A stretch of DNA of 64,000 bases from Vagococcus lutrae (GTDB lineage: Bacteria > Bacillota > Bacilli > Lactobacillales > Vagococcaceae), in NCBI RefSeq assembly GCF_003987555.1, contig NZ_NGJW01000004.1:62001-126000 (forward strand). Direction: 5' to 3'. The translations under genes were made by a program, and so were the position numbers. Of this stretch, positions 36,815-46,077 are shown piece after piece. Within the stretch, counting starts at the first letter, position 1, and every line of letters starts with the position of its first letter. A model generated the notes under the pieces. It made no database searches, was not told the DNA's origin, and was given only the letters and a program-made list of their open reading frames with translations.

Positions 36815-37129
36815 TTAACCCATCTTTTTTACAAGCGGAGATAGTTGCTGATACTTTTCACGTGACGATGCTTTGTATAATACAATCACCCGTCCGATAA
36901 TTTGTACCACTTCGCAATCAATAGCTTCGGCTAATCTAACTGCGACATCTGACGCTTCTTCATCTGTATTTTGCAGTAAAGAAACCTTTATCAACTCTCT
37001 TTTTTCTAGAGCTTCGGCGATTTGAATCGTCATCGCTTCATTTAAACCACCTTTACCAATTTGAAAAATTGGTGTTAAATGATGGGCTTCACTTCTTAAA
37101 AAACGTTTTTGCTTTCCTCTTAATGCCAT
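36815..37129 (-). CDS. yhbY: CRM-domain RNA-binding protein YhbY
   Basis: Small ribosome-assembly factor of 104 residues. It consists of one CRM domain: LRGKQKRFLRSEAHHLTPIF, then QIGKGGLNEAM (the GxxG RNA-binding loop) and the C-terminal IGRVIVLYK strand. It lies 14 bases after yqeH and before nadD, the conserved order. Confidence 0.93.
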   Translation of the reverse strand: MALRGKQKRFLRSEAHHLTPIFQIGKGGLNEAMTIQIAEALEKRELIKVSLLQNTDEEASDVAVRLAEAIDCEVVQIIGRVIVLYKASSREKYQQLSPLVKKMG

Positions 37130-37143
37130 ATTATGGTCTCCTT

Positions 37144-38253
37144 TTATATCAAGCTTTTGCGTCGTATCACTTCTACCCCTTTAGGTGCATGTACAACAAT
37201 AATACCTGCTTCTTTCACTGACAGCCAACCTAAACCAGAAATAACTAAGTCAGTTTGCGGTGTGGCTTTAATCTCGTGAGCGACTAGTTCTGGAAAATCT
37301 GCTAAGTGAGAAGCATGCGGCGGCTGAAGTAACGTCCCAGCATGTTTTGAATAAAATTCATCCGCTTTTTCTAACTTCGTGCGATGAATATCCAGTTCAT
37401 TCGACACATAAGCCGTAAACGCATTGCGTTCTCCTTTCACATAATCCACTCGAGCCAAAGCCCCCAAGAACAACGTCTGTCCGGCATTTAATTGATAAGT
37501 TTTCGGTTTCATTTCTTTTTTAGGACTGATAATCTTTAATTCATCTTTAGCTAAATAATGCGCCATTTGATGATGATGAATAATTCCCGGTGTGTCGATT
37601 AAAAAGTGACCGTCTTCCAACGGAATTTCAATCTTATCGAGTGTCGTCCCTGGAAATTGTGAGGTCGTGATAACATCTTGTACGTTAGCCGTTGCTTTAA
37701 TGATACCATTGATTAACGTCGATTTCCCTACATTCGTGACTCCTACTACATAGACATCTTTACCGCGACGATGCTTTTCAATGATTTCAAGTAAATCTAA
37801 CATATCTGCTTGTTTTTTTGCACTGACGAGTACTACCTCTTCCGGTCGTAATCCTGCTTCATGTGCACGCTCGCGCATCCACTGAGTCAGCTTTCCTCGT
37901 TTTAAAGATTTTGGTAAAATATCTACTTTATTACCAACTAATAAGACGGGATTATTACCAACAAAACGATGTAAACCAGGAATTAAGCTACCATTAAAGT
38001 CAACAATATCAATAACGTTGACGATTAACGCGTCTTCCGTGCCAATCGTATTTAATAGTCTTAGAAAATCATCATCCGTTAAGGAAACGTCTTGAATATC
38101 GTTATAATGACGCAATCTAAAACAACGTTGACAATATAGCTCGCCTGACTCTAATCCTTTTTCTAAAGCTGAAGGAGGGGTATAGCCAATCGCTTCTTTA
38201 TCAGTTGTTTGAATGACAACACCACAACCAATACATCTTAATTCTTCGTTCAT
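37144..38253 (-). CDS. yqeH: Circularly permuted ribosome-biogenesis GTPase YqeH
   Basis: GTPase needed for 30S assembly, 369 residues. An N-terminal zinc finger (CIGCG at about 6-10; CQRC at about 38-41) precedes GTPase motifs in permuted order: NKVD (G4), SAKK (G5), then GVTNVGKSTLING (G1) and DTPG (G3). The C-terminal part is the YqeH RNA-interaction region. Its ATG overlaps the yqeG stop (ATGA), so the two are translationally coupled. Confidence 0.95.
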   Translation of the reverse strand: MNEELRCIGCGVVIQTTDKEAIGYTPPSALEKGLESGELYCQRCFRLRHYNDIQDVSLTDDDFLRLLNTIGTEDALIVNVIDIVDFNGSLIPGLHRFVGNNPVLLVGNKVDILPKSLKRGKLTQWMRERAHEAGLRPEEVVLVSAKKQADMLDLLEIIEKHRRGKDVYVVGVTNVGKSTLINGIIKATANVQDVITTSQFPGTTLDKIEIPLEDGHFLIDTPGIIHHHQMAHYLAKDELKIISPKKEMKPKTYQLNAGQTLFLGALARVDYVKGERNAFTAYVSNELDIHRTKLEKADEFYSKHAGTLLQPPHASHLADFPELVAHEIKATPQTDLVISGLGWLSVKEAGIIVVHAPKGVEVIRRKSLI

Positions 38254-38777
38254 GTTAGCTCACGTCTCCACTTCATATCTGGATATTTTTCTTTTAATTT
38301 ACGCATTACTTTTTTCTCAACCCAGCGATTAAATTTTGTCTTCCAAGAATCTGTTGGCACAACTGGTTTAACTAGTATTGAACGCATGCCGGCTGCATTG
38401 GCTGCTTTAATATCTGTCATGAGTTGGTCGCCAACCATCACTAATTCGCTCGGATGTAAATTTAATTTTTTTGCACCTTCTTTTATTCCTTTTGAAAAAG
38501 GTTTTAAAGCGCGCGCTACAAAATCTAAATCAAATTTTTCAAGTGCTTTTGCCACACGTTGTTCATTGTTATTTGAAACCACCACCACTGGGATACCCGC
38601 ATCTTGCATGGCTAGTAACCAATTTAAAAGTTCCTCAGTACCATGTGGATTGTCCCATGCGATTAAAGTATTATCTAAATCGGTTAAAATCCCTTTAATG
38701 TGATGTTTTTTTAACTGTTCAGGTGTGACATGATAAATTGCTTCCAAAAGCCATGTCGGTTTATACGAATCGATCAT
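38250..38777 (-). CDS. yqeG: HAD-family phosphatase YqeG
   Basis: HAD subfamily IIIA phosphatase of 175 residues with motif I DLDNTLIAWDNP, motif II VVVSNN and motif III MVGDQLMTDI. The gene leads the conserved ribosome-assembly operon and overlaps yqeH by 4 bases. The substrate is unknown (PGP-like phosphatase fold). The start is ATG 38777 after AAAGGAG; an earlier ATG at 38792 lies in the leader hairpin tail without RBS. Confidence 0.92.
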   Translation of the reverse strand: MIDSYKPTWLLEAIYHVTPEQLKKHHIKGILTDLDNTLIAWDNPHGTEELLNWLLAMQDAGIPVVVVSNNNEQRVAKALEKFDLDFVARALKPFSKGIKEGAKKLNLHPSELVMVGDQLMTDIKAANAAGMRSILVKPVVPTDSWKTKFNRWVEKKVMRKLKEKYPDMKWRRELT

Positions 38778-38792
38778 AAAGGCTCCTTTCAT

Positions 38793-38822
38793 AAAAAACA
38801 GGAGTACTTAAATAGTACCCCT
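38793..38822 (-). terminator. Terminator-like hairpin in the yqeG leader
   Basis: On the minus strand AGGGGTACT pairs with AGTACTCCT (one G-U pair) across a short loop and is followed by GTTTTTT. It lies between the promoter and the yqeG RBS, giving either attenuation or a 5' protective hairpin. Confidence 0.5.
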
Positions 38823-38833
38823 CCATTTATAAC

Positions 38834-38842
38834 ATTATATCA
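38834..38842 (-). promoter_or_regulatory. Extended -10 promoter of the yqeG operon
   Basis: TGATATAAT on the minus strand (TATAAT at 38834-38839) would start transcription near 38827, only a few bases before the leader hairpin. No strong -35 box. Confidence 0.5.
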
Positions 38843-38896
38843 AAAAAGTTGACACATTTCATCTTTTCCGACCAAATTCTTTATTGGTCGCTGTTT

Positions 38897-39193
38897 TTAA
38901 TCTTCTTTAAAACAATCTGGGTATCTCTTTTTTAAGTGCTCGATATTACTTTCAGCGACAGATTCTAAGCTAATACCTGACCACTCAGCAATTTGCGACA
39001 GATACCATAAAACGTCGCCCAATTCTTTGGCTACTTTATCAGACGGCATTGGACGATTTTTAAATGTATAATCCTGAATTAATTCAAGCATTTCACCCGT
39101 TTCCTTGGCTAAACCTAGAGCGCAATTCGTTAAAACTTGCTCATCTCCATTTAGTGAGCGATTGGCTAATTTTTGATATTCATTAAAATTCAT
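38897..39193 (-). CDS. MazG-like nucleotide pyrophosphohydrolase
   Basis: All-alpha NTP pyrophosphatase of 98 residues. The metal-binding EExxE/ExxD pattern appears as LAKETGEMLELIQD and AKELGDVLWYLSQIAEW. Such proteins clean the nucleotide pool; the substrate is unknown. The start is ATG 39193, 6 bases after AAAGGATG; ATG 39202 abuts the RBS. It lies 18 bases after engB on the same strand. Confidence 0.85.
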   Translation of the reverse strand: MNFNEYQKLANRSLNGDEQVLTNCALGLAKETGEMLELIQDYTFKNRPMPSDKVAKELGDVLWYLSQIAEWSGISLESVAESNIEHLKKRYPDCFKED

Positions 39194-39211
39194 TTGATTC
39201 ATCCTTTTCTA

Positions 39212-39799
39212 TTATTCCATAATAAACGGTTCTATCGCAGCCCAAGCTGCTTCTTTTCCATGTTTCGTTTCCGCAGAAAATAAAATAAAGTCATCCTCTG
39301 ATTGAAAATCTAAAGCTTTTTTGATCATACTTTCGTGCTTATTCCATTTCCCTCTTGGAATTTTATCAATCTTTGTCGCAACGACAATAGTTGGAATATC
39401 GTAATACTTTAAAAACTGATACATTTGAATGTCATCTTTTGACGGTTCATGACGCGCGTCAACGACACTGATAACAGCTTGTAGTTGTTCGCGCTCTGTT
39501 AAATAAGTTTCAATCATTTGACCCCATTTAGCTTTTTCAGTCTTTGAAACTTTGGCATAACCATACCCTGGTACATCTACAAAATGAAAAGCCTGTTCTA
39601 TCAAATAAAAATTTAACGTTTGCGTTTTACCAGGTTTACTTGACGTGCGTGCTAAATTTTTGCGATTAATTAAAGTATTAATAAATGAAGATTTACCAAC
39701 ATTTGAGCGACCTGCTAGTGCTATTTCAGGGATTTGAGTGGCTGGATATTGTTCTGGACGAACCGCACTGATTACTATTTCTGCTTGGTGGACTTGCAT
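39212..39799 (-). CDS. engB: Ribosome-biogenesis GTPase YsxC/EngB
   Basis: GTPase for late 50S assembly, 195 residues. Motifs: G1 [12 protein letters not shown] (about 31-42), switch [12 protein letters not shown]3 DVPGYGYA, G4 TKIDK and G5 FSAETKHG. It usually follows clpX; here the upstream gene is an esterase, so the linkage is lost. ATG 39799 has GAGGAG 8 bases upstream; a GTG at 39808 is too close to it. Confidence 0.93.
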   Translation of the reverse strand: MQVHQAEIVISAVRPEQYPATQIPEIALAGRSNVGKSSFINTLINRKNLARTSSKPGKTQTLNFYLIEQAFHFVDVPGYGYAKVSKTEKAKWGQMIETYLTEREQLQAVISVVDARHEPSKDDIQMYQFLKYYDIPTIVVATKIDKIPRGKWNKHESMIKKALDFQSEDDFILFSAETKHGKEAAWAAIEPFIME

Positions 39800-39843
39800 C
39801 TTATTCACTCCTCTACGAATTCTTTCTTATTTTACCACAAATC

Positions 39844-40809
39844 TTATCGCAATGTATGGTCGTTTAAAAAAGCCTGCAATTCCTCCAAAGTTTGACGTGC
39901 TTCTGGCTTATCTAACATAAATTGATACTCATGGGGTAAAATTGCCGTCGTACGTGGATAAAAAACACCTGTCACAGGGACTTTCACTTGTTCTAAACGA
40001 GTGACTAACCTTTTCGCCTGGTCTTCAAAAGACTGGTCATTGCCATCTGTGACAAAACAAGGTGGAAACTCAGACACGTCCTGTTGTAAAAGCGAAACAT
40101 CCTGATAGACAGTCTCGTTAACAGAGCGAGCAGGAGCAAAATAAGCCGCCATTAGACGCTGAACGAGCCACCGAAATACGCCTGTTGAAGTCGTTACGAA
40201 CGGTTCTATGTCATATGGTCCACAAAATAACAACAAATTCTTTATTTGTTGTGTCGTAATACTCGGCGTTTGTCCGAAAAGATTATCAGAGATAACATAT
40301 CGCATATATTCGCTGACAATCTGAGCCCCTGCTGAATCCCCCGCTAAAATGAGCTGGTTAAAATCTATAGGTAAATCACGTCGATTTTCTTTTAGTTCAG
40401 TCAGTAAGTCATCCAGTTCAAAAAGTGGCGTCGGGTATTGGGCTTTTGGCGCTAAGCTATAATTCATTGAGATAACCATGTAACCAAAAGAGGCAAGGTG
40501 TTTAGCATAAGCTGTCACATCCTCTTTATCTCCACCGACATAAGCACCACCATGCACCCATACAATACAAGGCATGGACTGACTCGTTTTAATAGGCATA
40601 ACAACATCATAGTATTGTTTTGCCTGACCTTTTCCATAAGACTGATTGTTAATCGTTTGAACTTTAGCAAAAACTTGTGCTTCATTTGGACTTGATGTAG
40701 CAACTCCTCCTTTAAATAGTTGTTTGATTACCCAAGATATGGGACGTGGAGAGAAAAAAGCCCACATCACTCCCCCTACTATCATCAAAATGATTATTTT
40801 TTTATACAT
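39844..40809 (-). CDS. Alpha/beta hydrolase with N-terminal membrane anchor
   Basis: Probable esterase of 321 residues. An uncleaved N-terminal membrane segment (IIILMIVGGVMWAFF) places the catalytic domain at the cell surface or membrane. The oxyanion HGG motif (WVHGGAYVGGD, about 85-95), the nucleophile GDSAGAQ (about 155-161) and His in LPHEYQF near the C terminus match the hormone-sensitive-lipase/BD-FAE group. The substrate is unknown. Confidence 0.8.
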   Translation of the reverse strand: MYKKIIILMIVGGVMWAFFSPRPISWVIKQLFKGGVATSSPNEAQVFAKVQTINNQSYGKGQAKQYYDVVMPIKTSQSMPCIVWVHGGAYVGGDKEDVTAYAKHLASFGYMVISMNYSLAPKAQYPTPLFELDDLLTELKENRRDLPIDFNQLILAGDSAGAQIVSEYMRYVISDNLFGQTPSITTQQIKNLLLFCGPYDIEPFVTTSTGVFRWLVQRLMAAYFAPARSVNETVYQDVSLLQQDVSEFPPCFVTDGNDQSFEDQAKRLVTRLEQVKVPVTGVFYPRTTAILPHEYQFMLDKPEARQTLEELQAFLNDHTLR

Positions 40810-40897
40810 CTTATCACGCCTTATCGATTAATTTTGATTGCACATTACTTTTTCTTTTTAATCTATTCTATTATAATATAAATAAGGAGGTTTTTTT

Positions 40898-41521
40898 ATG
40901 AAAATAAAACGAATTTTAACGAGCGGCTTAGTTGTGACTCTAGTGGCTGTCCTTTCAGGTTGTCAAACCAAACAAGCGCCTACTAGTACTGAAACAAGTG
41001 TAACGAACCAAACGAAGATATCCGAGACTGAAACTTCACGAGAAACGACAAGTGAAAACCTCGATTTGGGACAAGAAATAACTGTGTCACTTGATGACGT
41101 CATCGCACTCTATCAAGAAACCTATCCCGATACTCATTTGACGTCCATTGAGCTTGAGCCAGAACGAAATCAGTATATTTACAAACTGGAAGGCGTAGAT
41201 GAACAAGAAGAATATGAGTTAAAAGTCGACGCGACCACAAAAGAAATTAAGAAACAAAAAAATGAATCACTTGATCGTGACGAACGAAATGGCGTCAAAC
41301 TGAAAAATAAAGCAATAGACTTAACAAACTTAGCTTCATTAAACGATGTGACCGAAACAGCTAAAAAAGAAGCGGTAGATTATACCCCTGTCGAGTGGGA
41401 ATTAAAACAAGAACTTGGTGTGACTTATTGGAAAGTCAACTTAAAACAAGCACATAAGGAAAAAGAAGTAAAAATAAATGCACAGGATTTATCTATTTTA
41501 AAAGTAGAAGATGATGATTAA
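40898..41521 (+). CDS. Lipoprotein with two PepSY-type domains
   Basis: Secreted lipoprotein of 207 residues. Lipobox LSGC puts the lipidated Cys near residue 22. A Thr/Ser/Glu-rich linker follows, then two PepSY-like repeats: EITVSLDDVIALYQETYPDT...YIYKLEG at about 65-125 and a second (TAKKEAVDYT...TYWKVNLK) at about 150-205. PepSY domains often inhibit proteases or peptidases; no partner is adjacent. It has TATAAT and AAGGAGG upstream and is monocistronic. Confidence 0.82.
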   Translation: MKIKRILTSGLVVTLVAVLSGCQTKQAPTSTETSVTNQTKISETETSRETTSENLDLGQEITVSLDDVIALYQETYPDTHLTSIELEPERNQYIYKLEGVDEQEEYELKVDATTKEIKKQKNESLDRDERNGVKLKNKAIDLTNLASLNDVTETAKKEAVDYTPVEWELKQELGVTYWKVNLKQAHKEKEVKINAQDLSILKVEDDD

Positions 41522-41523
41522 GT

Positions 41524-41558
41524 AAAAAAAGCAGTTACTATGAAAGTGACTGCTTTTT
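41524..41558. terminator. Bidirectional terminator between PepSY lipoprotein and phr
   Basis: AAAAAGCAGTTACT pairs with AGTGACTGCTTTTT (one G-U). It serves both converging genes. Confidence 0.85.
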
Positions 41559-42971
41559 CTAGCTCTGTTTGAAAAAATCTAGCGCTCTTTCCCTTGCTTC
41601 TTTATGATCAACCATGGGAGCGGGGTAATCTTCTCCAATGATACATTGGTAACGTTGCTGTTCAGCTCGTGACATTTTAGCCGGTTCATGAATATAAGCA
41701 TCAGGTACGTGACGTAACTCAGGAACATAGCGACGAATGTACGTGCCTTTAGCATCATAACGTTCACTCTGTGTCGTCGGATTGAAAATTCTAAAATAAG
41801 GAACCGCATCCGTCCCAGTAGAGGCTGCCCATTGCCAGCCACCTGTATTGCTTGCCGGGTCATAATCAAGTAAATACGATTCAAAATGGCGGGCTCCCCA
41901 TCGCCAGTTTATTAATAAATCTTTTGTTAAAAAAGAAGCAGTCAACATTCTCAAACGATTATGCATCCAACCCGTGGTTGCTAGTTGTCGCATGCCAGCA
42001 TCTATAATTGGATAACCTGTCATACCTTCTTGCCATTGTTTGAACGCTTTTTCGTCGTGACGCCATGCAAGCGTTTGATACTCTTCTTTTAATTCTACCT
42101 GTCGTTGTTTTGGAAACCAAGTGTCAATCATATGATAAAAATCTCGCCATGCGAGTTCTTTCAGAAACGTCTCTTTCCCGAGCGAGTCAGGTGCATCGTT
42201 CGCTACTTGCCAAATCTGACGGATGGAAATCTCGCCTGTTTTGATATAGGGAGATAGGCCGCTCGTACCAAATAGCGCTGGTATATCACGCGTTTCTTGA
42301 TACTGAGGCATCACTTTGTGAACAAAACGTTCTAATAAATCAGCTGCGCGCTCATAGCCGACTAAATGCGACATATCATATTTTTTCTCATCCACTAATC
42401 GTTTTAAAAGCTTGTCACCTTTTTCGCTTAACGTTTGATTATCTTCCCAGTGCTTTTCTCCTTTAACGGAATGATTTTGCGCATAAGGACGCTTAACCTG
42501 TGCTTGCCACTGTCGATAATACGGCGTAAAAACACGATAAGGGGTGCCGTCTTTTTTTAACACAGCATGAGGACCGCATAAATGTCGGTCTTGACATGCT
42601 TTCACCTTAATTCCAAGTTTTTCTAACATTGCTGTGACTTCTAAATCTCTTTTGACTCCGTTTCCTGCAGTCGCTTCATTTAAAAAGACAGTTTCAATCG
42701 TCGGATAAGTTACTATAAGTTGCTGCCACGCTTCTAGCGGTGTTCCAACAATCAGATGCATCCGAATTCCTTCTGTTTTTAAGTATTCAATAAACTTTAA
42801 TAACGCTTGAAAAAAATAATCATGATTATAAGTTCCTTCTAAAAACTGAGCAGGATTTAAATTGAAAAACAACAAAATTTTCTCATCTTCTGCTTTATGC
42901 TTAAATGCTTCTAATATGGCTTGATTATCCATTAATCGAAATTCTTCCCTCAACCAAACAACCTGTTTCAT
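41559..42971 (-). CDS. phr: Deoxyribodipyrimidine photolyase
   Basis: Light-driven repair of pyrimidine dimers, 470 residues. An N-terminal antenna domain (VVWLREEFRLMDNQAI) is followed by the FAD-binding domain: LSPYIKTGEISIRQIW, AWRDFYHMI, GYPIIDAGMRQL, TTGWMHNRLRM, FLTKDLLINWRWG and GGWQWAASTG. These are class I CPD photolyase features. It is monocistronic with no LexA-like box recognised nearby. Confidence 0.95.
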   Translation of the reverse strand: MKQVVWLREEFRLMDNQAILEAFKHKAEDEKILLFFNLNPAQFLEGTYNHDYFFQALLKFIEYLKTEGIRMHLIVGTPLEAWQQLIVTYPTIETVFLNEATAGNGVKRDLEVTAMLEKLGIKVKACQDRHLCGPHAVLKKDGTPYRVFTPYYRQWQAQVKRPYAQNHSVKGEKHWEDNQTLSEKGDKLLKRLVDEKKYDMSHLVGYERAADLLERFVHKVMPQYQETRDIPALFGTSGLSPYIKTGEISIRQIWQVANDAPDSLGKETFLKELAWRDFYHMIDTWFPKQRQVELKEEYQTLAWRHDEKAFKQWQEGMTGYPIIDAGMRQLATTGWMHNRLRMLTASFLTKDLLINWRWGARHFESYLLDYDPASNTGGWQWAASTGTDAVPYFRIFNPTTQSERYDAKGTYIRRYVPELRHVPDAYIHEPAKMSRAEQQRYQCIIGEDYPAPMVDHKEARERALDFFKQS

Positions 42972-43108
42972 CTTAATATCATCTCCTTAACCTCTCTATC
43001 ATAACATGCTCACTAAATTGACGAACCATTTATTTCCAACTAAAGTCGGATGACGTTATAGACAATCTTTGTTATGCTTAGAGTAGTTCATTTACAGGGG
43101 GAATTATT

Positions 43109-43666
43109 ATGAGTTATGCTGTTATTTCTATTATAACTACTTTTTATTTTTTTATTCGATATACGGAAGCCGATAAAAAAGGATTAGTTTTTTTGCTACT
43201 TTTTAATAATTATTTGGTTTTCATTTGCCAATCTATCGTCGGATTCCCCAGTTTAAAAGAAGTTTATCGTATTCAACGACTGAATCTCTCCGTTTGGCAT
43301 CCTAATATCAATTTACAGCTATTCGCTGATGGTCTTCATTTTGGTGAACTTACTAACTTATTAATGTTTCTCCCAATAGGATTTCTCATTGCGATACTTT
43401 GGCATTATTCTTTTTCTAAGTTCGGACAGATGTTACTAGTTTTTCTTATTTCACTCGTCATTGAAATCGGACAACTTTTTACGCTTTACCGTGTGACCGA
43501 TATAACTGACCTCGTCATTAATACGTTAGGTGGCTGTCTAGGTATTTTACTTTTTAGCTATTATCAACGAAAAAAAACAGTGACCTCCCCTTTACCAAAA
43601 AGTCACATCTTAGAACCTTTTATATGCGCTTTTTTAGCGTTTACTATAAGTTTTTTCTTTTCTTAA
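43109..43666 (+). CDS. VanZ-like membrane protein
   Basis: Membrane protein of 185 residues with about five hydrophobic segments and the VanZ-family pattern NLLMFLPIGFLIA...EIGQLFT...DITDLVINTLGGCLGIL. VanZ proteins are linked to low-level teicoplanin resistance, but most chromosomal members have no known role and there are no van genes nearby. The RBS is AGGGGGA. A terminator follows. Confidence 0.82.
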   Translation: MSYAVISIITTFYFFIRYTEADKKGLVFLLLFNNYLVFICQSIVGFPSLKEVYRIQRLNLSVWHPNINLQLFADGLHFGELTNLLMFLPIGFLIAILWHYSFSKFGQMLLVFLISLVIEIGQLFTLYRVTDITDLVINTLGGCLGILLFSYYQRKKTVTSPLPKSHILEPFICAFLAFTISFFFS

Positions 43667-43671
43667 AAATT

Positions 43672-43710
43672 AAAAAACGCCTCTCCGTATTCGGAAAAAG
43701 GCGTTTTTTT
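43672..43710. terminator. Bidirectional terminator after the VanZ-like gene
   Basis: AAAAAACGCCT pairs with AGGCGTTTTTT, with a small inner hairpin CCG-TATT-CGG. It also terminates the converging FMN reductase gene. Confidence 0.8.
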
Positions 43711-43719
43711 TACTCATTA

Positions 43720-44271
43720 TTAACTTAATTTTTCAATCAAGCTGACAAAGGCATCAACAATCGACTGAATATAGTCATACGTTCCTTGATTAACGATTAA
43801 CCCTTCTTCATCAAGAAAATCTTGCACGTTACCTAAATAAGCTTCTGGTTGTTGTAAAGGTGTCATATTTAAGAACACTAAGGATTGTCTCAATTGATGA
43901 TTGGCTCCAAATCCGCCAGGGCCACCTGTCGAAGCACTGATAACTAACGCAGGCTTACCGTCCCAGACACTTGCTCCATAAGGACGTGACCCAACATCTA
44001 ACGCATTTTTTATCACGGAAGGTAAACCACGATTATATTCCGGTGTAACAAAAACAACAGCACTTAATGGCGCGATTTTTTCTCTAAAATCTTGCCAAGC
44101 TTGCGGAACCATTCCTTCTTGGTCTAAATCTTCATTGTAGTGAACTAACTCTCCGATTTCAATTATCTCTGCCTCATAACCTTCAGGAAACATGCCTAGT
44201 ACATTCTTGGCAACCTTTCGATTAAACGACTCTTTTCTTAAACTTCCTACGATTACACCAATTTTCTTCAT
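43720..44271 (-). CDS. NADPH-dependent FMN reductase / quinone reductase
   Basis: Flavodoxin-fold reductase of 183 residues. The FMN loop GSLRKESFNRK is at about 9-19, TPEYNRGLPSVIKNALD is the conserved flavin-binding turn, and STGGPGGFGAN follows. This family reduces flavins, quinones or azo dyes. It shares a CTTAC-N5-GTAAG dyad with the mhqR promoter 2.2 kb away, suggesting joint control in electrophile defence. ATG 44271 and TTG 44274 are both possible starts after AGGAG. Confidence 0.85.
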   Translation of the reverse strand: MKKIGVIVGSLRKESFNRKVAKNVLGMFPEGYEAEIIEIGELVHYNEDLDQEGMVPQAWQDFREKIAPLSAVVFVTPEYNRGLPSVIKNALDVGSRPYGASVWDGKPALVISASTGGPGGFGANHQLRQSLVFLNMTPLQQPEAYLGNVQDFLDEEGLIVNQGTYDYIQSIVDAFVSLIEKLS

Positions 44272-44308
44272 CAATGATGCACTCCTTTCTGCTATCTGTT
44301 CTTTACAC

Positions 44309-44323
44309 CTTACCTTTAGTAAG
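44309..44323. promoter_or_regulatory. Operator-like dyad at the FMN reductase promoter
   Basis: CTTAC-CTTTA-GTAAG lies immediately downstream of a minus-strand TATAAT (-10, near 44329-44334). The same dyad with loop CTTTT occurs in the mhqR promoter at 46581-46595. Confidence 0.5.
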
Positions 44324-44372
44324 TGATTATAGTATAACGCTTTTCAATCAAAAATGCTAAAACTTTGACTGA

Positions 44373-44969
44373 TTAAGCAAAAGTTTTAAAACGATCTGTA
44401 TCAGCCATATATTCTTTCGGCGCTGCTTCCGCTTCTTTTGAACCAAATGGCATTTGACCAGTAAGTTTCCATGTTTCAGTAATTTCAAACAACTCTGCTA
44501 CTTTTTCATCTATTAGGGGATTGTAATGTTGAATCGTTGCTCCCATTCCGGCTTCTGATAAGGCTACCCATACTGAATGTTGAGCAATTCCTGTTGACTG
44601 TTCAGACCAGATTGGGAAATTATCTTTATATAAAGCAAATTGCTCTTGTAAATGTTGAACAACCGCTTGATCTTCATAAAACAAAATCGTACCATGACCG
44701 GCTGCAAATGAGGCAATTTTTTCTTTAGTTGCTTCAAAGGCATCTGGCGGTGTTAATGGCTCTAATTCACCTAAAACGATATCCCATACTTTTTGACTTG
44801 ATTCGCCAAACAAAATAACTGCACGAGAAGATTGTGAGTTAAAGGCAGAAGGACTTTCTTTTACAGCTTCTTTAATTAGTGTTTCAATTTCCTCGTTAGT
44901 TAACGTCACGTTTTTCCCGATTTGATAGATAGAACGACGGTTTTTTAATGTTTCGATAAATGTTGACAT
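44373..44969 (-). CDS. Nitroreductase-family oxidoreductase
   Basis: FMN-dependent nitroreductase-like enzyme of 198 residues: KNRRSIYQIG near the N terminus, ESPSAFNSQSSRAVIL (phosphate-binding region) and the C-terminal GQMPFGSKEAEAAPKEY. Relatives reduce nitro groups or quinones. It lies between the FMN reductase and the MhqO-like dioxygenase on the same strand, consistent with a stress group, but spacing of about 100 bases on either side suggests its own promoter. Confidence 0.85.
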   Translation of the reverse strand: MSTFIETLKNRRSIYQIGKNVTLTNEEIETLIKEAVKESPSAFNSQSSRAVILFGESSQKVWDIVLGELEPLTPPDAFEATKEKIASFAAGHGTILFYEDQAVVQHLQEQFALYKDNFPIWSEQSTGIAQHSVWVALSEAGMGATIQHYNPLIDEKVAELFEITETWKLTGQMPFGSKEAEAAPKEYMADTDRFKTFA

Positions 44970-45098
44970 ATATATTAGCTCCCTTTTAATCGTTTGTTTT
45001 TTAGTTTATTCTTTATGTATTAAATCCTATTTTGGTAATTTTGCGGTCATCTCTCCTTTATGATTAATGTGCTAAAAGACTCTCACTCCTAGCACAGT

Positions 45099-46064
45099 TT
45101 AGCGTTGAGTATCGAACGGTTTAATAACCGATTCGATATAGTCGCGCTTGGCTTCTAAAAATGGTGGTAATGATAGCGACTCACCTAATGTTTCATAAGG
45201 CTCATCTCCCATAAATCCTGGCTCATCTGTTGCTAGTTCGATCAGGATTGGACCGACACGCACATATAACGATTCAAAATAAAAGCGATTTACATAGCCT
45301 GAGTGACGTAAACCACTTGCTTCTAATCGTTGTTGCCACTGATTGAGCGCTTCACGATTTTTCACACGCAAGGCGACGTGATGAATCTCTCCATCACCCT
45401 GACGGCTCGTCGTGTCCGTCTGATTTTCAACCAAATGTATTTGACCACCATGTCCACCTTCACCGATCTCTAATAACGTTCGTTCATTTTCTTTAGCAAT
45501 CACACGAAAACCAAAAAGCTTTTCTAACCACTCTTGAAACACTTGTTTATGTCGCAGATGAATTTCAATCGGACCTAACCCGTAAATGGCATGTTCTTTA
45601 GGAACAGGTCCTGCTTGCCACGGGATACCTCCAGCAACGCCTTTGTTATCTTCGTCAGAAATCAGCTGATAACGCTGTCCATCTTCCTCCTCAAATAAAA
45701 GCACCTTCGAACCAAAACGTGTTTCTATCTCCGATGTTTTAACACCGAAAGAAGCCAGACGCTCTTGCCAATAAAGAAGCGACGCATCACTAGGAACACG
45801 AAAACTTGTCCGATATAAACTATCGGTTCCCGCTCGTCCTGCTACACTTTGCGGAAAGTCAAAAAACGTCACATCCGTCCCTGGAGTCCCCACATCATCT
45901 GCATAAAATGTATGGTACGTATGAATATCATCTTGATTAACTGTTTTTTTAACCAATCTCATTCCTAGCACCTCAGTAAAAAAACGATAGTTTTGATGTA
46001 CATCATGAGTCATAGCTGTCACATGGTGCAATCCTAATAACGTCATATCTTCCATGTCTTTCAT
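45099..46064 (-). CDS. Ring-cleaving dioxygenase, MhqO-like
   Basis: Vicinal-oxygen-chelate (glyoxalase-fold) protein of 321 residues with two repeats. LGLHHVTAMTHDVHQNYRFF opens the first and HHVALRVKNREALNQW lies in the second; metal ligands are the His residues of these repeats and a C-terminal Glu. MhqO of Bacillus belongs here and helps detoxify hydroquinones. It follows the MhqR-like repressor gene with an MhqR-type operator between. The start is ATG 46064 after AAAGGGG; the ATG at 46106 has no RBS. Confidence 0.88.
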   Translation of the reverse strand: MKDMEDMTLLGLHHVTAMTHDVHQNYRFFTEVLGMRLVKKTVNQDDIHTYHTFYADDVGTPGTDVTFFDFPQSVAGRAGTDSLYRTSFRVPSDASLLYWQERLASFGVKTSEIETRFGSKVLLFEEEDGQRYQLISDEDNKGVAGGIPWQAGPVPKEHAIYGLGPIEIHLRHKQVFQEWLEKLFGFRVIAKENERTLLEIGEGGHGGQIHLVENQTDTTSRQGDGEIHHVALRVKNREALNQWQQRLEASGLRHSGYVNRFYFESLYVRVGPILIELATDEPGFMGDEPYETLGESLSLPPFLEAKRDYIESVIKPFDTQR

Positions 46065-46077
46065 AATTCTCGCCCCT

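Noticed and set aside
45069-45095. GTGCTA...TAGCAC hairpin after the dioxygenase gene as a terminator
   Set aside because: The stem is short with a large loop and no T run follows on the minus strand.
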